A DNA stretch of 64,000 nt from Leishmania martiniquensis (Eukaryota; Euglenozoa; Kinetoplastea; Trypanosomatida; Trypanosomatidae). The DNA lies in contig NC_090146.1 of NCBI RefSeq assembly GCF_017916325.1, positions 5,001 through 69,000 on the forward strand, read 5' to 3'. Position numbers and translations under genes: made by a program. The notes under the pieces are model-generated. The model worked only from the letters and a program-made list of their open reading frames with translations, made no database searches and was not told the origin of the DNA. Below, in pieces: positions 30,798-40,910 of the stretch (position 1 is the first letter of the stretch; every line of letters begins with the position of its first letter).

Positions 30798-31367
30798 ATG
30801 CTCAACGATGCGTACAGTGGGAGGCGTGAGCATTACGTCGACCTCCTTGCAGACGAGGAGGCGAGAGCGGGTCAGTACAAAGAAAAGATGTGCTGCTTCC
30901 TTACATTGGAAGAAGTATTGGAGCGTCTGCGCGAGGAGCCTAGCATTCACGAGCGTATCGCGTCCTTCGAGGAGTTCGAGGAGCCTATCGGACCCCTAAA
31001 CTTACTGAGCGTGTTCGCCAAGCCGCGTTATTTCGTTGTTCTCCAGACAGCCTCGTACTGGTGGTCTCTCGAACGGCGAGAAGATGTCATTGTGGTGCAG
31101 CGCTCGCAGAACTTCAGCAGTGTGCACAGTAGGTGCAAAGGTGCATACCGAAGCTATCGCTGGCCCATCGAGTCGGCACCAACCGCACGGCGGTTCATAC
31201 GGTGCCGATGTGGGCCACAGTTGTCAGAAGTGTTCAGCGCTATGCTGCGAGACCACGTCTTCGACCCCAAAGGTTGTGACTCTTCGTCTTGGGAATTCTC
31301 CGATTACATCTTTCGCCTGTGCCTGTGCGATCACAGCGCCAGCCTCCTGTACAGTGAGGGCAACTGA
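30798..31367 (+). CDS. Hypothetical protein (189 aa)
   Basis: ATG start gives MLNDAYSGRREHYVDLLADE. I do not recognise a family. The sequence is well mixed, with no low complexity, and contains a hydrophobic/aromatic core (SVFAKPRYFVVLQTASYWWS) and several cysteines in the second half (RCRCGPQ, CLCDH). This points to a folded domain, perhaps zinc-binding. There is no signal peptide or membrane span. The frame is open upstream to 30588 but only via non-ATG codons and across a GT repeat. It is embedded in one of the emptiest parts of the window. Confidence 0.65.
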   Translation: MLNDAYSGRREHYVDLLADEEARAGQYKEKMCCFLTLEEVLERLREEPSIHERIASFEEFEEPIGPLNLLSVFAKPRYFVVLQTASYWWSLERREDVIVVQRSQNFSSVHSRCKGAYRSYRWPIESAPTARRFIRCRCGPQLSEVFSAMLRDHVFDPKGCDSSSWEFSDYIFRLCLCDHSASLLYSEGN

Positions 31368-33431
31368 GTGGCACCCTCAACCGCTTCACGAAAGAGAAAG
31401 GAAATTCGCTTACTGCCAGCAAGAAAAAAAAGAAAAGTGTGCGCGCACATACACACGACGAGCGCTTCTGAGCAGGAGAATGCGAAGAGGCCAGTCACAT
31501 CCATCCCCTCGTAGGCACGCAGAGCGATGTATCTATGTGTCTAGGCGTTAGCACGACGTCAAGCTGAAGGCGCTTGTTTCTTTTTTTCTTCCCCCTTCAC
31601 ACACCGCACCCCTGTGAGTTCCCCCCCCCCCCCTTTTTCTTACTCATAAAGCCGGCAGCTGATCGATGCGTCTGCTGCGCAATGCGCAACGTCTCTCTAA
31701 CGCTGCGTAGATGTCATCTCCCCTCCCCCTCACACACACGCACACACCACTTCGATTCCTTTTCACAGCGTTTCTCTCCCCTTCTCCTCTCCCTTCTTCC
31801 GCGCCAGCTGTGGTGTGGGACGGCGTCCGTACGTCCGCTGACTGCTTTTGATTTTGCGCTGTACTTCGTTTGGGGCTCTGTATGGCCGTTGGCGGCCGCA
31901 AAAGTGAAGGATATCCCCTCTCCCTCCCCTCCTCCTCGCTTCCCCTCGGCGGCACTTCGCGAGTGATCAGTGTACATCACTGGTTGGCGCGGCAAGCACC
32001 TTATTTACGTCGGCATCACGTACGCCGAGATGCACCACAGAGGGCGAAGAGTGTTCTTCGTGTTCGGCGATTGGCGTCTGTTTTGCCTTTTTCTTTGGCT
32101 GTGTACGATTATGTGGGTGTGCTGATCTCGTACGCGGGTGGTATCAACTAATCACTGTGCGCACTCGTGCATCCACAAGCGGATGCATCCTCCCAAGCCC
32201 TGCCCTTTTTACTTAAATCATGTTCACAGCTGGCGATACCGGTGCAAGCGCACTTCCCTCACGTCGTTAATGCAAGAGCCTCGGCAGCGGCTCTATCACC
32301 GCTACCACCCCTCCGCTCACCCCTCTCCCCCTTCCCTTCTTTGTGTGCGCGTGCTAGTGATGGAGAGCCCCTCCCCCGTATTCAGCCAGCAGCAAGGGAC
32401 GGCAAAGAAAGCAGCACATCTCTGCTAACCTTTCCCTCCCCTTTTCCCCGCTCTTCGTATTTAGAGTGATTAGCGTCTATCACACCCTCATATATGCCCT
32501 ATGTCCTCACCTTTCGGTGTGTGTGTGTGTGTGTGACAAGTGGTGAGGCTTGGCGGAGCGAAAGAGAGAGAGCGAAGACCCGCACGACGACCAGTTACCC
32601 CCTCCCCTCTGCCCCCCCCATGCACACACACACACAAACACCGGCCACCTCTTGCCTTCGTCTTGTGCCTCTTCTACCCTCTTTTGGTTCGTTTCCACCA
32701 TACAGGGTGCCGGTGACCACGCCTCTTCTGAGGTCTTACCCTCCGCCTAACGCTTCTCCCCCGCTCTCTCCTCACTCCCCCCATCCCTTGGCCTCGCTGT
32801 GAGGAATCAGGCAGTGACTGGGCGGCAAGTGATGTGGGCGCGCGTAGAATCACGAACGCGCCCAAAAGCACACCTTGAGATGAAAGTGCACACTAGAGCG
32901 CAGTGCGGATCGCAAGTGTACAGGGTCGTTGCAGAAAAAGTGGTGTCATCAGCTCCCCCTCCCCCTCCCATCCCCTCTTTGGAAAGACCTCACTCTGGAT
33001 GCCCTAAGCACTCGGCGCACGAGCGTAGCAAACGTACGCCCTGCTGTGGGAAATCGCTCTGCGCAGCAGCCGCTGTGGCGTGCGCTTCGACAGTCCTCTA
33101 GCCTCTTGCTCGCCCCTATCCGGCGTCCATGTCTCCCTCCTCTTGTTCTGTGCTACTCTCTGACCCACCATGTGTGCTTCCCTGTAGCCGCGTCTTGTCT
33201 ACGTCGCCGCCTCCCTCTCATCGACCGTTTCGCGTGCCCTTTGTCTGTTGTGTTGTTCGGCGGGGCACGTGCTCCCCGCCCTTCCTGTACCCTCCCATAC
33301 GCACTTCCCCTTCGTTGCAGTGCAGGGGCACAGGAGCCCAACTACCCATACAACTTTGTCGTAACAACGAGATCGGCCGCCTGGCCTCTCCTCTTCTCGA
33401 TTCCGTTGCCACGGCGTGTGTGGCAGCCATT
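31368..33431. other. Longest gene-free stretch upstream of NIF3
   Basis: About 2 kb. It contains a pure C run at about 31621-31633, many CT-rich blocks, a (GT)n run at about 32518-32535 and a (CA)n run at about 32622-32636. Open frames are short and compositionally biased. No dispersed repeat copy recognised. Confidence 0.5.
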
Positions 33432-34271
33432 ATGGCGCTTCTTCAGCGTGTTGTACAGGTCATGCAGGAGGTAGCCCCGCTCAGCCTCGCAGACCACTCT
33501 TGGGACAACGTTGGCGTTCTTCTCGAGTCCCCTGCACCAAACAGGAGCAACGCCCTTATGCTCACTGTTGACCTCACCCCGGAAGTGATGGAAGAGTGCT
33601 TGGAAAAAAATGTCGAGGTCATTGTCGCCTACCACCCGCCACTCTTCCGTCCTGTGAAGCGCTTGACGCTGCAGGATCAGAAGCAGCGTATTATTCTGCA
33701 AGCGGCCTCGGCAGGGATGTCGATCTACGCGCCGCACACGTCACTTGATGCTGTAGACGGAGGCATCAACGATTGGCTGTCCTCCTTGGTTGCAGGCGAC
33801 GGTGCCTACACTGCAAGTCCCATTCAGCCCACCTCCTCGTACGCCCCAAACGCCAAGGGGGCGACGGAGTCCACCGGAATGGGCCGCCTTGTCCAATTGA
33901 AGGAGGAGGTGGAGCTCCGCTCCCTCGTTGAGTCGCTGAAGAAGCAGCTGGGCCTCGCCACGGTGCGTGTGGCGCTTCCACACACATGGGAACCATCGCA
34001 CAAAGTATCGTCTGTAGCCCTGTGTGCCGGCAGTGGCTCCAGCGTGTTTCGGCTGCTGCGTTTTCCTGCGCACGTGTTGCTCTCTGGTGAGATGGGGCAC
34101 CATGATGTGCTGGCCGCCACGGCATCCGGGCAGGCGGTCATCCTTTGCGAGCACACAAACACCGAGCGCGGCTTTCTGAGAGCGGTGTTGCAGCCGACAC
34201 TGCGCTCAAAGCTAGCGGGGACAACTGTGCTGGTCTCCGAAAAGGACTGCGATCCGCTCGTGGCCTGGTAG
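33432..34271 (+). CDS. NIF3/DUF34 family protein (279 aa)
   Basis: Metal-binding NIF3-like hydrolase-fold protein whose substrate is unsettled in all organisms. Family signatures: SWDNVGVLLESP near the N-terminus, VAYHPPLF (H68), APHTSLDAVDGGINDWL in the middle, then GEMGHHDVL (H223, H224) and EHTNTERGFL (E240, H241) at the C-terminus. These histidines and the acidic residue form the two-metal site. Length is typical for the short eukaryotic form, without the long insertion of some bacterial members. Start at ATG 33432; the 100 upstream codons are open but have no ATG and are pyrimidine-rich, so are leader. Confidence 0.92.
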   Translation: MALLQRVVQVMQEVAPLSLADHSWDNVGVLLESPAPNRSNALMLTVDLTPEVMEECLEKNVEVIVAYHPPLFRPVKRLTLQDQKQRIILQAASAGMSIYAPHTSLDAVDGGINDWLSSLVAGDGAYTASPIQPTSSYAPNAKGATESTGMGRLVQLKEEVELRSLVESLKKQLGLATVRVALPHTWEPSHKVSSVALCAGSGSSVFRLLRFPAHVLLSGEMGHHDVLAATASGQAVILCEHTNTERGFLRAVLQPTLRSKLAGTTVLVSEKDCDPLVAW

Positions 34272-35276
34272 GCAGAGGCGCCATTTCCATCTCGGGTCAC
34301 GGGCGCCGCTCGCCCGATGCTGTGGTGCCCTAAGCGACTGGCGTGCCCCTTCTATGTCTTGCTCCCGTGTGATAAGCTTGCCCGTACCTGTGGGCAATGA
34401 GAAGCGGAAACGATGAGACCCGTTGAGGGGCTTTGACGCGGTGCGTCGCGTTTCTTGTGTGTGGCCGTGGTGCGACCATAGGCGCTGCAGTAACGCAACA
34501 TGAATGACACATGCCACCGAGGAAGTTATCGAGGGCTTCTCGACTTGCTTGCGTACCCTTCTGTTACTCGAGGCAGGGGCACGCAGGCGATCGTGAAGGT
34601 TACAGTGCGATGAAAGAGATCCTGGCGAGCCCGCATAGCTCAGCAAGACGCGAAGGTGGCGGGGCCGCCTCGAATTCGGCAATGCAGCGGCGGGTGAGCT
34701 GGTACCCGCTCTCCTTTAGGCCAAGCGTGCGAGTGTATATGGGCGTACATGCGCGTCTGGCACATTTCAGGGAAGCCCTATCGCGTACACACTCATTTTT
34801 CTATGCCCGTCGTCTTATGCTCCGTGGAAGAGTCGATGCCCCCGTCCCCGATGGTGCTCTTTCAAGTGATAATACGCCCCTTCTCTACACATTACCTTCG
34901 CTCATGTTTCTTGGGGCGCTACTCCTCCACCTGCCGCCCACTGCCCTCCGCATGGCTCTCCACGCCACACCCTGCCGTACTTTCCCTGTCGGGGACGAGT
35001 TCAAGCGCAGTCGGCCTGTCTCCTGTCCTTCCCTTCGCATACACCGCCTTCCCGGCCTCCTTTCAATCTAACACCTGTACGCGTGTGTTGTGTATCGCAT
35101 CCGGAGTGCTGCCTCTGTCCACTACTCCTCTCTGCCTTTGGGAGGGGGATTCGTTCCACGTGCGCCTCCGCGCTGCATCTGCCCTCGCTTCCGTTCTCCG
35201 TAAGTGAAGACCCTCCGTATATCTGTAAATATATATATATACTTGTACAGCCTTAGCCAGGAATCCGCAAAGACGG
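34272..35276. other. Intergenic region, no supported gene
   Basis: 1 kb. It contains a 186-codon ATG frame at 34511-35071 that I do not support: it runs into the pyrimidine-rich leader of the next gene and has no recognisable domain. A TA repeat lies at about 35227-35241, shortly before the next ATG. Confidence 0.45.
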
Positions 35277-36155
35277 ATGATGAACACGTCGCTCTTGGTA
35301 CAAGATGTGGATGAGATCCAAAGCGCCGTCGATCGATGGTATCGTCAGTCGTCATCCAACCTGCAAGCGAGCCATGCTGCGTTCGTAGCGCAGCTGCGAC
35401 AGCTGCAGGAGCGCCTCGGCATTGATCCGGGTGCTGTGGGGCTCAGCGCACATGCAGATGCGATGATCACCCCGCCTCGCCACATGCACCTGTCGGAGGA
35501 CAACAACAGTGCCTCGCCATCGATGGCCTCGCCACCCATCAGCCGCGGCCAGCTTAATTACGACCACCTGCTCGACGAGGTAGCCAGCAAAGGTGCATCG
35601 ATGCCACCGTTCAACCCCGCTGAGGAGGTAGAGCGGCGTCGACGGCCTAACGCGGAGTCAGTGAGAGCCCCCCCCACACCACCGGAGGACTGCAACGGGC
35701 CTTGCCAGGTGCTTGTTGAGTTCAAGCGTAAGCGCATATTGCAGTACGAATCTCCGTACTACGTAGCCCCGGGAGAGCACGTAGTAGTCGGCGGCGACAG
35801 GGGTGAGGACATTGGCCTCGTCACGCACACTTGGAGGGATGCAGAGGCACATCAGGCGGGCGAGAACCGCGATAAAGGCATAGGCAAGGTTCTGCGCGTT
35901 GCGAGCGTGCTCGAGGTGACACAGCTGCAAGGTGTGCAGACCGAACTGGAGACGCGCGCTGTAGAGGTGGCGCAGGAGAAGGTGCAGGAGAGTGGGCTGC
36001 CCATGCGCATTGTCGACGCTGAATACCAATTTGACCGACGCAAGCTGACCTTTTACTACCAGTCTATGCACCGGCTGGACTTCCGCACGCTGGTGCGCGA
36101 CTTATACAAAACGTTTCGTGCCCGTATCTGGATGGAGCCGGATACCTCATCTTGA
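35277..36155 (+). CDS. PSP1 C-terminal domain protein (292 aa)
   Basis: The C-terminal half (about 148-292) is a PSP1/YaaT-type domain: VEFKRKRILQYESPYYV, GEHVVVGGDRGEDIGLVTH, then the charged helix and YQFDRRKLTFYYQSMHRLDF. In bacteria this domain occurs in YaaT, which supports RNase Y, and in yeast in Psp1. Trypanosomatid members are linked by others to mRNA regulation and cell-cycle mRNA binding; I treat that as recalled family knowledge. The N-terminal 140 residues are Ser/Pro-rich and probably disordered. ATG 35277 is followed at once by a second ATG. No catalytic residues known for this domain. Confidence 0.85.
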   Translation: MMNTSLLVQDVDEIQSAVDRWYRQSSSNLQASHAAFVAQLRQLQERLGIDPGAVGLSAHADAMITPPRHMHLSEDNNSASPSMASPPISRGQLNYDHLLDEVASKGASMPPFNPAEEVERRRRPNAESVRAPPTPPEDCNGPCQVLVEFKRKRILQYESPYYVAPGEHVVVGGDRGEDIGLVTHTWRDAEAHQAGENRDKGIGKVLRVASVLEVTQLQGVQTELETRAVEVAQEKVQESGLPMRIVDAEYQFDRRKLTFYYQSMHRLDFRTLVRDLYKTFRARIWMEPDTSS

Positions 36156-36946
36156 CCCGACGTGGCGTACACGGCGCAAATCCAGCTGCGTCCTCCTCCC
36201 CTCCCGAGCCGACGACCACCGCGTACAAACAGTGCCGATTCGCTGCTGCAGTCATGCAACCGAGGAATGAGAGGGGGGAGAACCCCTGTTAGTCGCCCGG
36301 CGTGCGCCTCACTCTATTTTGTGGCGAAGGGAGGTGATTGTCTAAAGAAGCGTGGCGAAATAGCTATGGCCACCTTAGTGGTTGCGGCACAGCGGTTGAT
36401 ACGCAGTGTTGTGAGCGTCTTTCTCGCCATTGTAGACGCACTGCAGCGCTCTGCACGGGCGCACAAATGCCCTTCGCTCCCTTTTCTGTTTTGCCTTCGA
36501 GTACCAATTGCCGACTTCGCCAAACATGCGCGTGTGCTGCGTGCGTCAGCTCTGTCCGGCGAGTGAAGGGCTGTAAAAGTGAAGATGCATTGCGCAGCAG
36601 GACTGAAAACGCTGGTGAGGCGAGGGGAAAGTGTGCCACAGTGGCGTGATGCCGGTGCCGCCATTGCACCCCTCCCCCCAACGCACACGCACATAGCCGA
36701 CTGCTCGCCTCACTTCAAGGAGAGATGCCACGATTCCTTCCGCGAAATGGGGCAAGGGAGGGCGCATCGCACCAGCTCGCTTCGCCTCTGGGGCGGTCAA
36801 GTTGGTCATGCGTCCCCCTCCCCCACACCCTCGCGTTGCCGCGCTCTCCACTATGATCGCTTTCTCTTCTCTTTCTCCCTCTCCCCTTCCCTCCACTTCA
36901 CTCCGGTGTGGCAAAGAGCTGCGCAGTCGCGAGTTACATTGGCGGA
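36156..36946. other. Intergenic region, no gene seen
   Basis: 0.8 kb with a strong CT-rich block at 36860-36905 that likely serves as splice signal for the next gene. Confidence 0.5.
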
Positions 36947-39526
36947 ATGAGCTTAGACGACGTCGATCGCTGGCGCGGCGGTGGGCGCGGCCGGGACCGC
37001 CAAAGCTCACGCTACGCCTCGGAGTACTCTGGCAAGTGGAATGACACTTACCGAAGCGTATACGAGCCTCCCCCTCCGCGGCGGTACTTCAACGCTGAGC
37101 CTCCCTCGCCAAAGCGACCGTCACGTCGAAGCGCACCGCCGCCACCGCCACCACCGCCGTCGCCGCCGCTTTCGACTCCGCCACTATCGCATAGCGCAGC
37201 TGCTGATAATGTAAAGCGCAAGCACAAACACCACTCGAAGCGCCGTCGCACGCGCTGCGCACAATCGACTAGCTTCACTTCAAGCATCGCAGCCAGCACG
37301 GAGCCGACTTGTACGTCGTCTAGGAGCACCGATAGCGCTACAGGGTCTACCAGCAGCGGCTCGTCTGGTCGCTCTGACTCGGAGAGAACGAGCACGTCTA
37401 CAGCCAGCAGCACCAGCATCAGCAGCTCCTCACGCAAAAGACGCGCACAGCAGCGTAAGAAGGCGCAGCAGCATCTGCAGCAGCACGCCAAAGCGCTCTC
37501 GCGCGTCGCAGGGAGGCCGAGCACAACGGCGCAGGACGAGGAAATCGCGGCAGCGGCAGCGTGCAGGGCGCTTCTCAAGAAAGAAGCGCAGCTGAGGGAG
37601 AAAGAGTTGCGGCTCCTCCAGCAGAAACGCAACTTCGCGGCGGAGGTTCAGCGTCGATCGTCCCAGCAGCACCGCTTCGTGGTGGAAGATGACGCAATAC
37701 GGCAGATGCAGCGGCTTGTCGATCTTGCGAGCGCAGCGCCTGCGCTCGAGGAGTACGTGAGGCGTACGTCTAGGGCTCTGCCTGTGAGCGGGGCTTCAAC
37801 AGACGCAGGTGCACTGACGTACTTGCGCTCCTACGAGGGAAGCCTGTCAGGAGATGGGGTGGCGCCGCTGCTGAATCGGATTGCCGCACCGCGGTCAGCG
37901 TCTGCCGCTGCCGCCGCAAATGTTCGCAGCGAAGAACGCACCGTTGTTGTTTCGGATGAGGCACCGGTCGCTGTAAGCTCGGCAAACGGATCATCAAGGA
38001 TAGTGCCAGCGTCGGCTACGCCGTTCATCTTGGCCTCGGCGCCAACGGCCAGCGATAGAACCGATGCGCTTCGGAGGAGCACTGAGATCGATTCGCTGCT
38101 GGAGCACAGCCTTCCTGTAGAGAGCCGCCTTTCTGCCCACTCCGTCCCTCCAACTCTGAGCGAGCGCGTACAGGCTGATAATCCCTCGGAGAGGCGAGCG
38201 GCGCTGCCACTGACCATCGATTCAAAGACAGAGAATACAGCGGCCGCCGCTGGAGCAGCCATAGATGGTGTCTGCATAGCTACAAGGGGCGTGGAGGAAC
38301 GAGGCGGCTCAGCCGCGCCGGCAACCGCGAAGGCAGTGGAGGCACCTACGCATCTGGTCAGCGTCTCTTCGCAAGGTCGCCGGGATACCGGCAGAAACCT
38401 GCCGCCGCAGCGCCGTGTCAAGGTGAAGGTGCGGCGCCGGCGAAGCGCCTTGCTTGCCCTGGCGCAGCAGACTGAGGTGATCGACGACCTATCCTTGAAA
38501 AAGGCGCCTTGGACCAACGAGGAGGGAGACGAAAGGGCGGCCTCGCCTCCCCATGTGTATTCTCAGCCAGTACAGCCCCAGGAGCTGATGAACGCGCCAC
38601 GGCAGCTGCTGCCACCGCCACCAACCCCCGCTTTTCACGCCGCCACTGAGCAGCAGCATATCTGCGTGGACCCTTTGCAGCGATACAGCCAGGGTGGGGC
38701 CACACAGCAGCCATGGGTAATGGCAAACTGGCCGTGCAACGCGCCAACGGGCCGGTCGGCTCCAAAAAGCAAGGATGGCCCGCCAGCGCTGTGGTACGCT
38801 TCCAGCAGTCCTGCGCCGCTTTCCCACCGTGAGTTCAAGAGCCTCCTCTGTTCCGAGTATGTAGTGCCAGAGACGTCGACGGCGCCGTGGCTAAGAGCAG
38901 CGGCCGCGACTGCTAATGATGGGGATAGGCAAGTTGCGGCGGACGTCGCAGGCTCGAAGGCGGAACGCGAATCGTACGAGCCTTATGGCCACAATACTAG
39001 AAACGCTGCATCCCCCTCCGGAGCGGCCAGTGCTGGCGGGCCCGACGCTCGACGGAGCTCGAGGCTTTTATCCGCATGCATTGGAGATGTGGGAAATGCC
39101 CCTGAGCCCCTCCCCGCGGAGGAGTCGGCCCTTGGAGACGGCGGCTCTCAGGACCGCACCCTCGCCAGGCTCTCACCGCCACCTCCAGTCGCTCTAGGGC
39201 GTGATGATGAGGAGCTGGTCGTGGAGTTCCCGCCGCCGCCGCATATGATGGCGAGCGACATGCCGCCCCCCGGTGACGTGGGGAGCGATGGCGAGGACAG
39301 CTGCTGCGGATGCGGAAGCTGTGAGTGTAGCTGCTGCTCTGCCTTTTGTGCTAACTGCTACGATTGCTGGCTCGCCATCTTTAGCTGTCTCTTTCCGTGC
39401 TGCTGCAAGAAGTCGAAAGCTGTGCTGCCGGCCGAGCGACCACGTCCACTGACCTTTCAGAGGCCCACTTCAACCTCTGCTCCGCCGGTTCGGAATGCGC
39501 CGATCATGATGGGCTCGCAGCCATAG
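36947..39526 (+). CDS. Ser/Pro-rich, mostly disordered protein with C-terminal Cys cluster (859 aa)
   Basis: Starts MSLDDVDRWRGGGRGRDRQS. The N-terminal 180 residues are low complexity: a Pro run near 60-85, Lys/Arg/His-rich segment, then a Ser/Thr run. A helix-forming Gln/Lys/Ala stretch with coiled-coil character lies at about 165-255. Most of the rest is Ala/Ser/Pro-rich and probably unstructured. The striking part is residues about 785-823, with 14 cysteines in about 40 residues (SCCGCGSCECSCCSAFC... DCWLAIFSCLFPCCCKK). It ends in a short hydrophobic stretch and two Lys, a pattern suited to multiple palmitoylation at a membrane, or to metal binding. I know no named family. The frame upstream of 36947 opens with GTG only. 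Confidence 0.75.
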   Translation: MSLDDVDRWRGGGRGRDRQSSRYASEYSGKWNDTYRSVYEPPPPRRYFNAEPPSPKRPSRRSAPPPPPPPPSPPLSTPPLSHSAAADNVKRKHKHHSKRRRTRCAQSTSFTSSIAASTEPTCTSSRSTDSATGSTSSGSSGRSDSERTSTSTASSTSISSSSRKRRAQQRKKAQQHLQQHAKALSRVAGRPSTTAQDEEIAAAAACRALLKKEAQLREKELRLLQQKRNFAAEVQRRSSQQHRFVVEDDAIRQMQRLVDLASAAPALEEYVRRTSRALPVSGASTDAGALTYLRSYEGSLSGDGVAPLLNRIAAPRSASAAAAANVRSEERTVVVSDEAPVAVSSANGSSRIVPASATPFILASAPTASDRTDALRRSTEIDSLLEHSLPVESRLSAHSVPPTLSERVQADNPSERRAALPLTIDSKTENTAAAAGAAIDGVCIATRGVEERGGSAAPATAKAVEAPTHLVSVSSQGRRDTGRNLPPQRRVKVKVRRRRSALLALAQQTEVIDDLSLKKAPWTNEEGDERAASPPHVYSQPVQPQELMNAPRQLLPPPPTPAFHAATEQQHICVDPLQRYSQGGATQQPWVMANWPCNAPTGRSAPKSKDGPPALWYASSSPAPLSHREFKSLLCSEYVVPETSTAPWLRAAAATANDGDRQVAADVAGSKAERESYEPYGHNTRNAASPSGAASAGGPDARRSSRLLSACIGDVGNAPEPLPAEESALGDGGSQDRTLARLSPPPPVALGRDDEELVVEFPPPPHMMASDMPPPGDVGSDGEDSCCGCGSCECSCCSAFCANCYDCWLAIFSCLFPCCCKKSKAVLPAERPRPLTFQRPTSTSAPPVRNAPIMMGSQP

Positions 39527-39576
39527 AAACACCATTCTCGGCAGTCCCCCCGAGTACCCCTTATCTACGGTCCTCG

Positions 39577-39822
39577 ATGCGCAGCGACAGTCTGCTGCAG
39601 CAACGGCCACGGCGACGCAGCAGCGCCTTCCCCAGCCTCCCTCATGGCTCACCGGGCAGCACAGGCAGCAGTCAACAGCGATCTCTCCGCCACGCCTATT
39701 CAGACCTCAGTGCAGCGGTGATGACTGCACCTGAGATGGAAGGCGGCTTGGCCCCTCCTAATCTCAGCAATCTTGTCTCTCTGTATGGCGTAATGCACCA
39801 GGTGAAGGCGGCGTATTCGTGA
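39577..39822 (+). CDS. Possible small ORF or frame-shifted C-terminus (81 aa)
   Basis: The frame is open from 39397, overlapping the last 130 bases of the gene before it in another frame, with an ATG at 39577. Its composition looks like coding sequence (RSLRHAYSDLSAAVMTAPEM, NLSNLVSLYGVMHQVK), unlike the CT-rich DNA that follows. It could be a small gene, or the former C-terminus of the Ser/Pro-rich protein now in a different frame. No known domain. Low certainty. Confidence 0.3.
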   Translation: MRSDSLLQQRPRRRSSAFPSLPHGSPGSTGSSQQRSLRHAYSDLSAAVMTAPEMEGGLAPPNLSNLVSLYGVMHQVKAAYS

Positions 39823-40434
39823 GGATGCTCATCCGCAGCCATTGAACTCGACCACCGATGGAGAGGAAAGGCACGCAGGCAGCGTTTAGACTGCGCAAGT
39901 GCGTGCGCGTGGTGATACCTCCACGTGGAGAGGTAGAGAGGGTCAGCAGTGAAAGGGGAGCTTTGGTGAGGGAGGGCTATGAAGACACCGGCCAGAGGGC
40001 TGCACCCACCACACTCGCACACCCTTTCACATGCGCACCGCTCCCTCTCCCTCCCCCTCCCCCTCCCCCAAGCGTTTCTTATTCCTTAGATCGTCGCCTC
40101 TTTTCTCCGACATCACCGCCCACCGGCGCAGACTCGCTCTCTCCCTCCCTCCCCCACGCCCTCACGTCCTCCTCTCTTACCCTTATCGTGCGACGCCGGG
40201 CGCTGTCCACGTAGTTCATATTTTTTTATTTTTTTTCCGGTGATGGACTAAGAGTGCGGAGAAAAGGGTGAGGGAGGGGAGTGACGGTGTGTGCGTGTGT
40301 GTCCCTCTCAACGGCGCTCATAGCGGAAGAGCCTTCTCGCGATTCCGCACGCCGGCGAGTCCACAGGCACTCGAACGAATGAAGAGGCGAAGCGGCATGG
40401 TAGAAAGATGTTGCCCGTCGTCTATCGAACGCTT
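39823..40434. other. Intergenic DNA before repeat copy 3
   Basis: CT-rich tracts at 40020-40080 and 40138-40165 and a T-rich run at 40209-40228. No gene seen. Confidence 0.5.
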
Positions 40435-40910
40435 TTGCGGGCGCCGTTGCGTCTATGTACTCTGTGATGGCGGTGGCTGGCAGCGTGCCCACTATTCCCG
40501 CCCCGTGCGAAGGGACGAAGCAGCCCTCCTCCCCCCTCCCTTTCCTCATTCCGTGCCCGTGCAGGACCACCTCTGGCGGTGACAGGGGCCAGGTCGCCTG
40601 CGGCGTGGAGAGGCGAGAGCGCTGTATCGCTACGCGCGTCGGGGCTCAGGGGCTGAGCGGCGGTGCGTCAGAGGCAACTGCGACCACGAACACGCTTGCG
40701 CCGTCCATAGGATAGGCAACGTGTCAGCGTGGCTGGATCACATGTCGCCTGGCCCCTGCTGTCCGCTGGTGCGGAGGGCGACGGAGGGGCGGACTCTGAG
40801 GCAGGTGCGGTGTTCGGATGACTTGGTCGGCGCGTCGGCGTAACACGTCTCTAGACGGCCGCGTCGCACGATGAGGCGCTGAGGCCTCGGTGTATGCGTG
40901 TGCGTGTGTG
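40435..40910 (+). repeat. Dispersed repeat, copy 3 (head type B, tail truncated)
   Basis: From 40492 (CTATTCCCGCCCCGTG) to about 40908 it is the same as the bodies of copies 1 and 2 by eye. The 57 bases before that differ: instead of the type A head it has TTGCGGGCGCCGTTGCG ... TGATGGCGGTGGCTGGCAGC, which recurs at 57501. On the right it leaves the family at a GA run (AGAGAGAGAG, about 40911-40920), so the purine tail is missing. Confidence 0.85.

Noticed and set aside
34511..35071. 186-codon ATG open frame between NIF3 and PSP1 genes
   Set aside because: No domain, runs through a CT-rich leader, and its composition is not like neighbouring genes.
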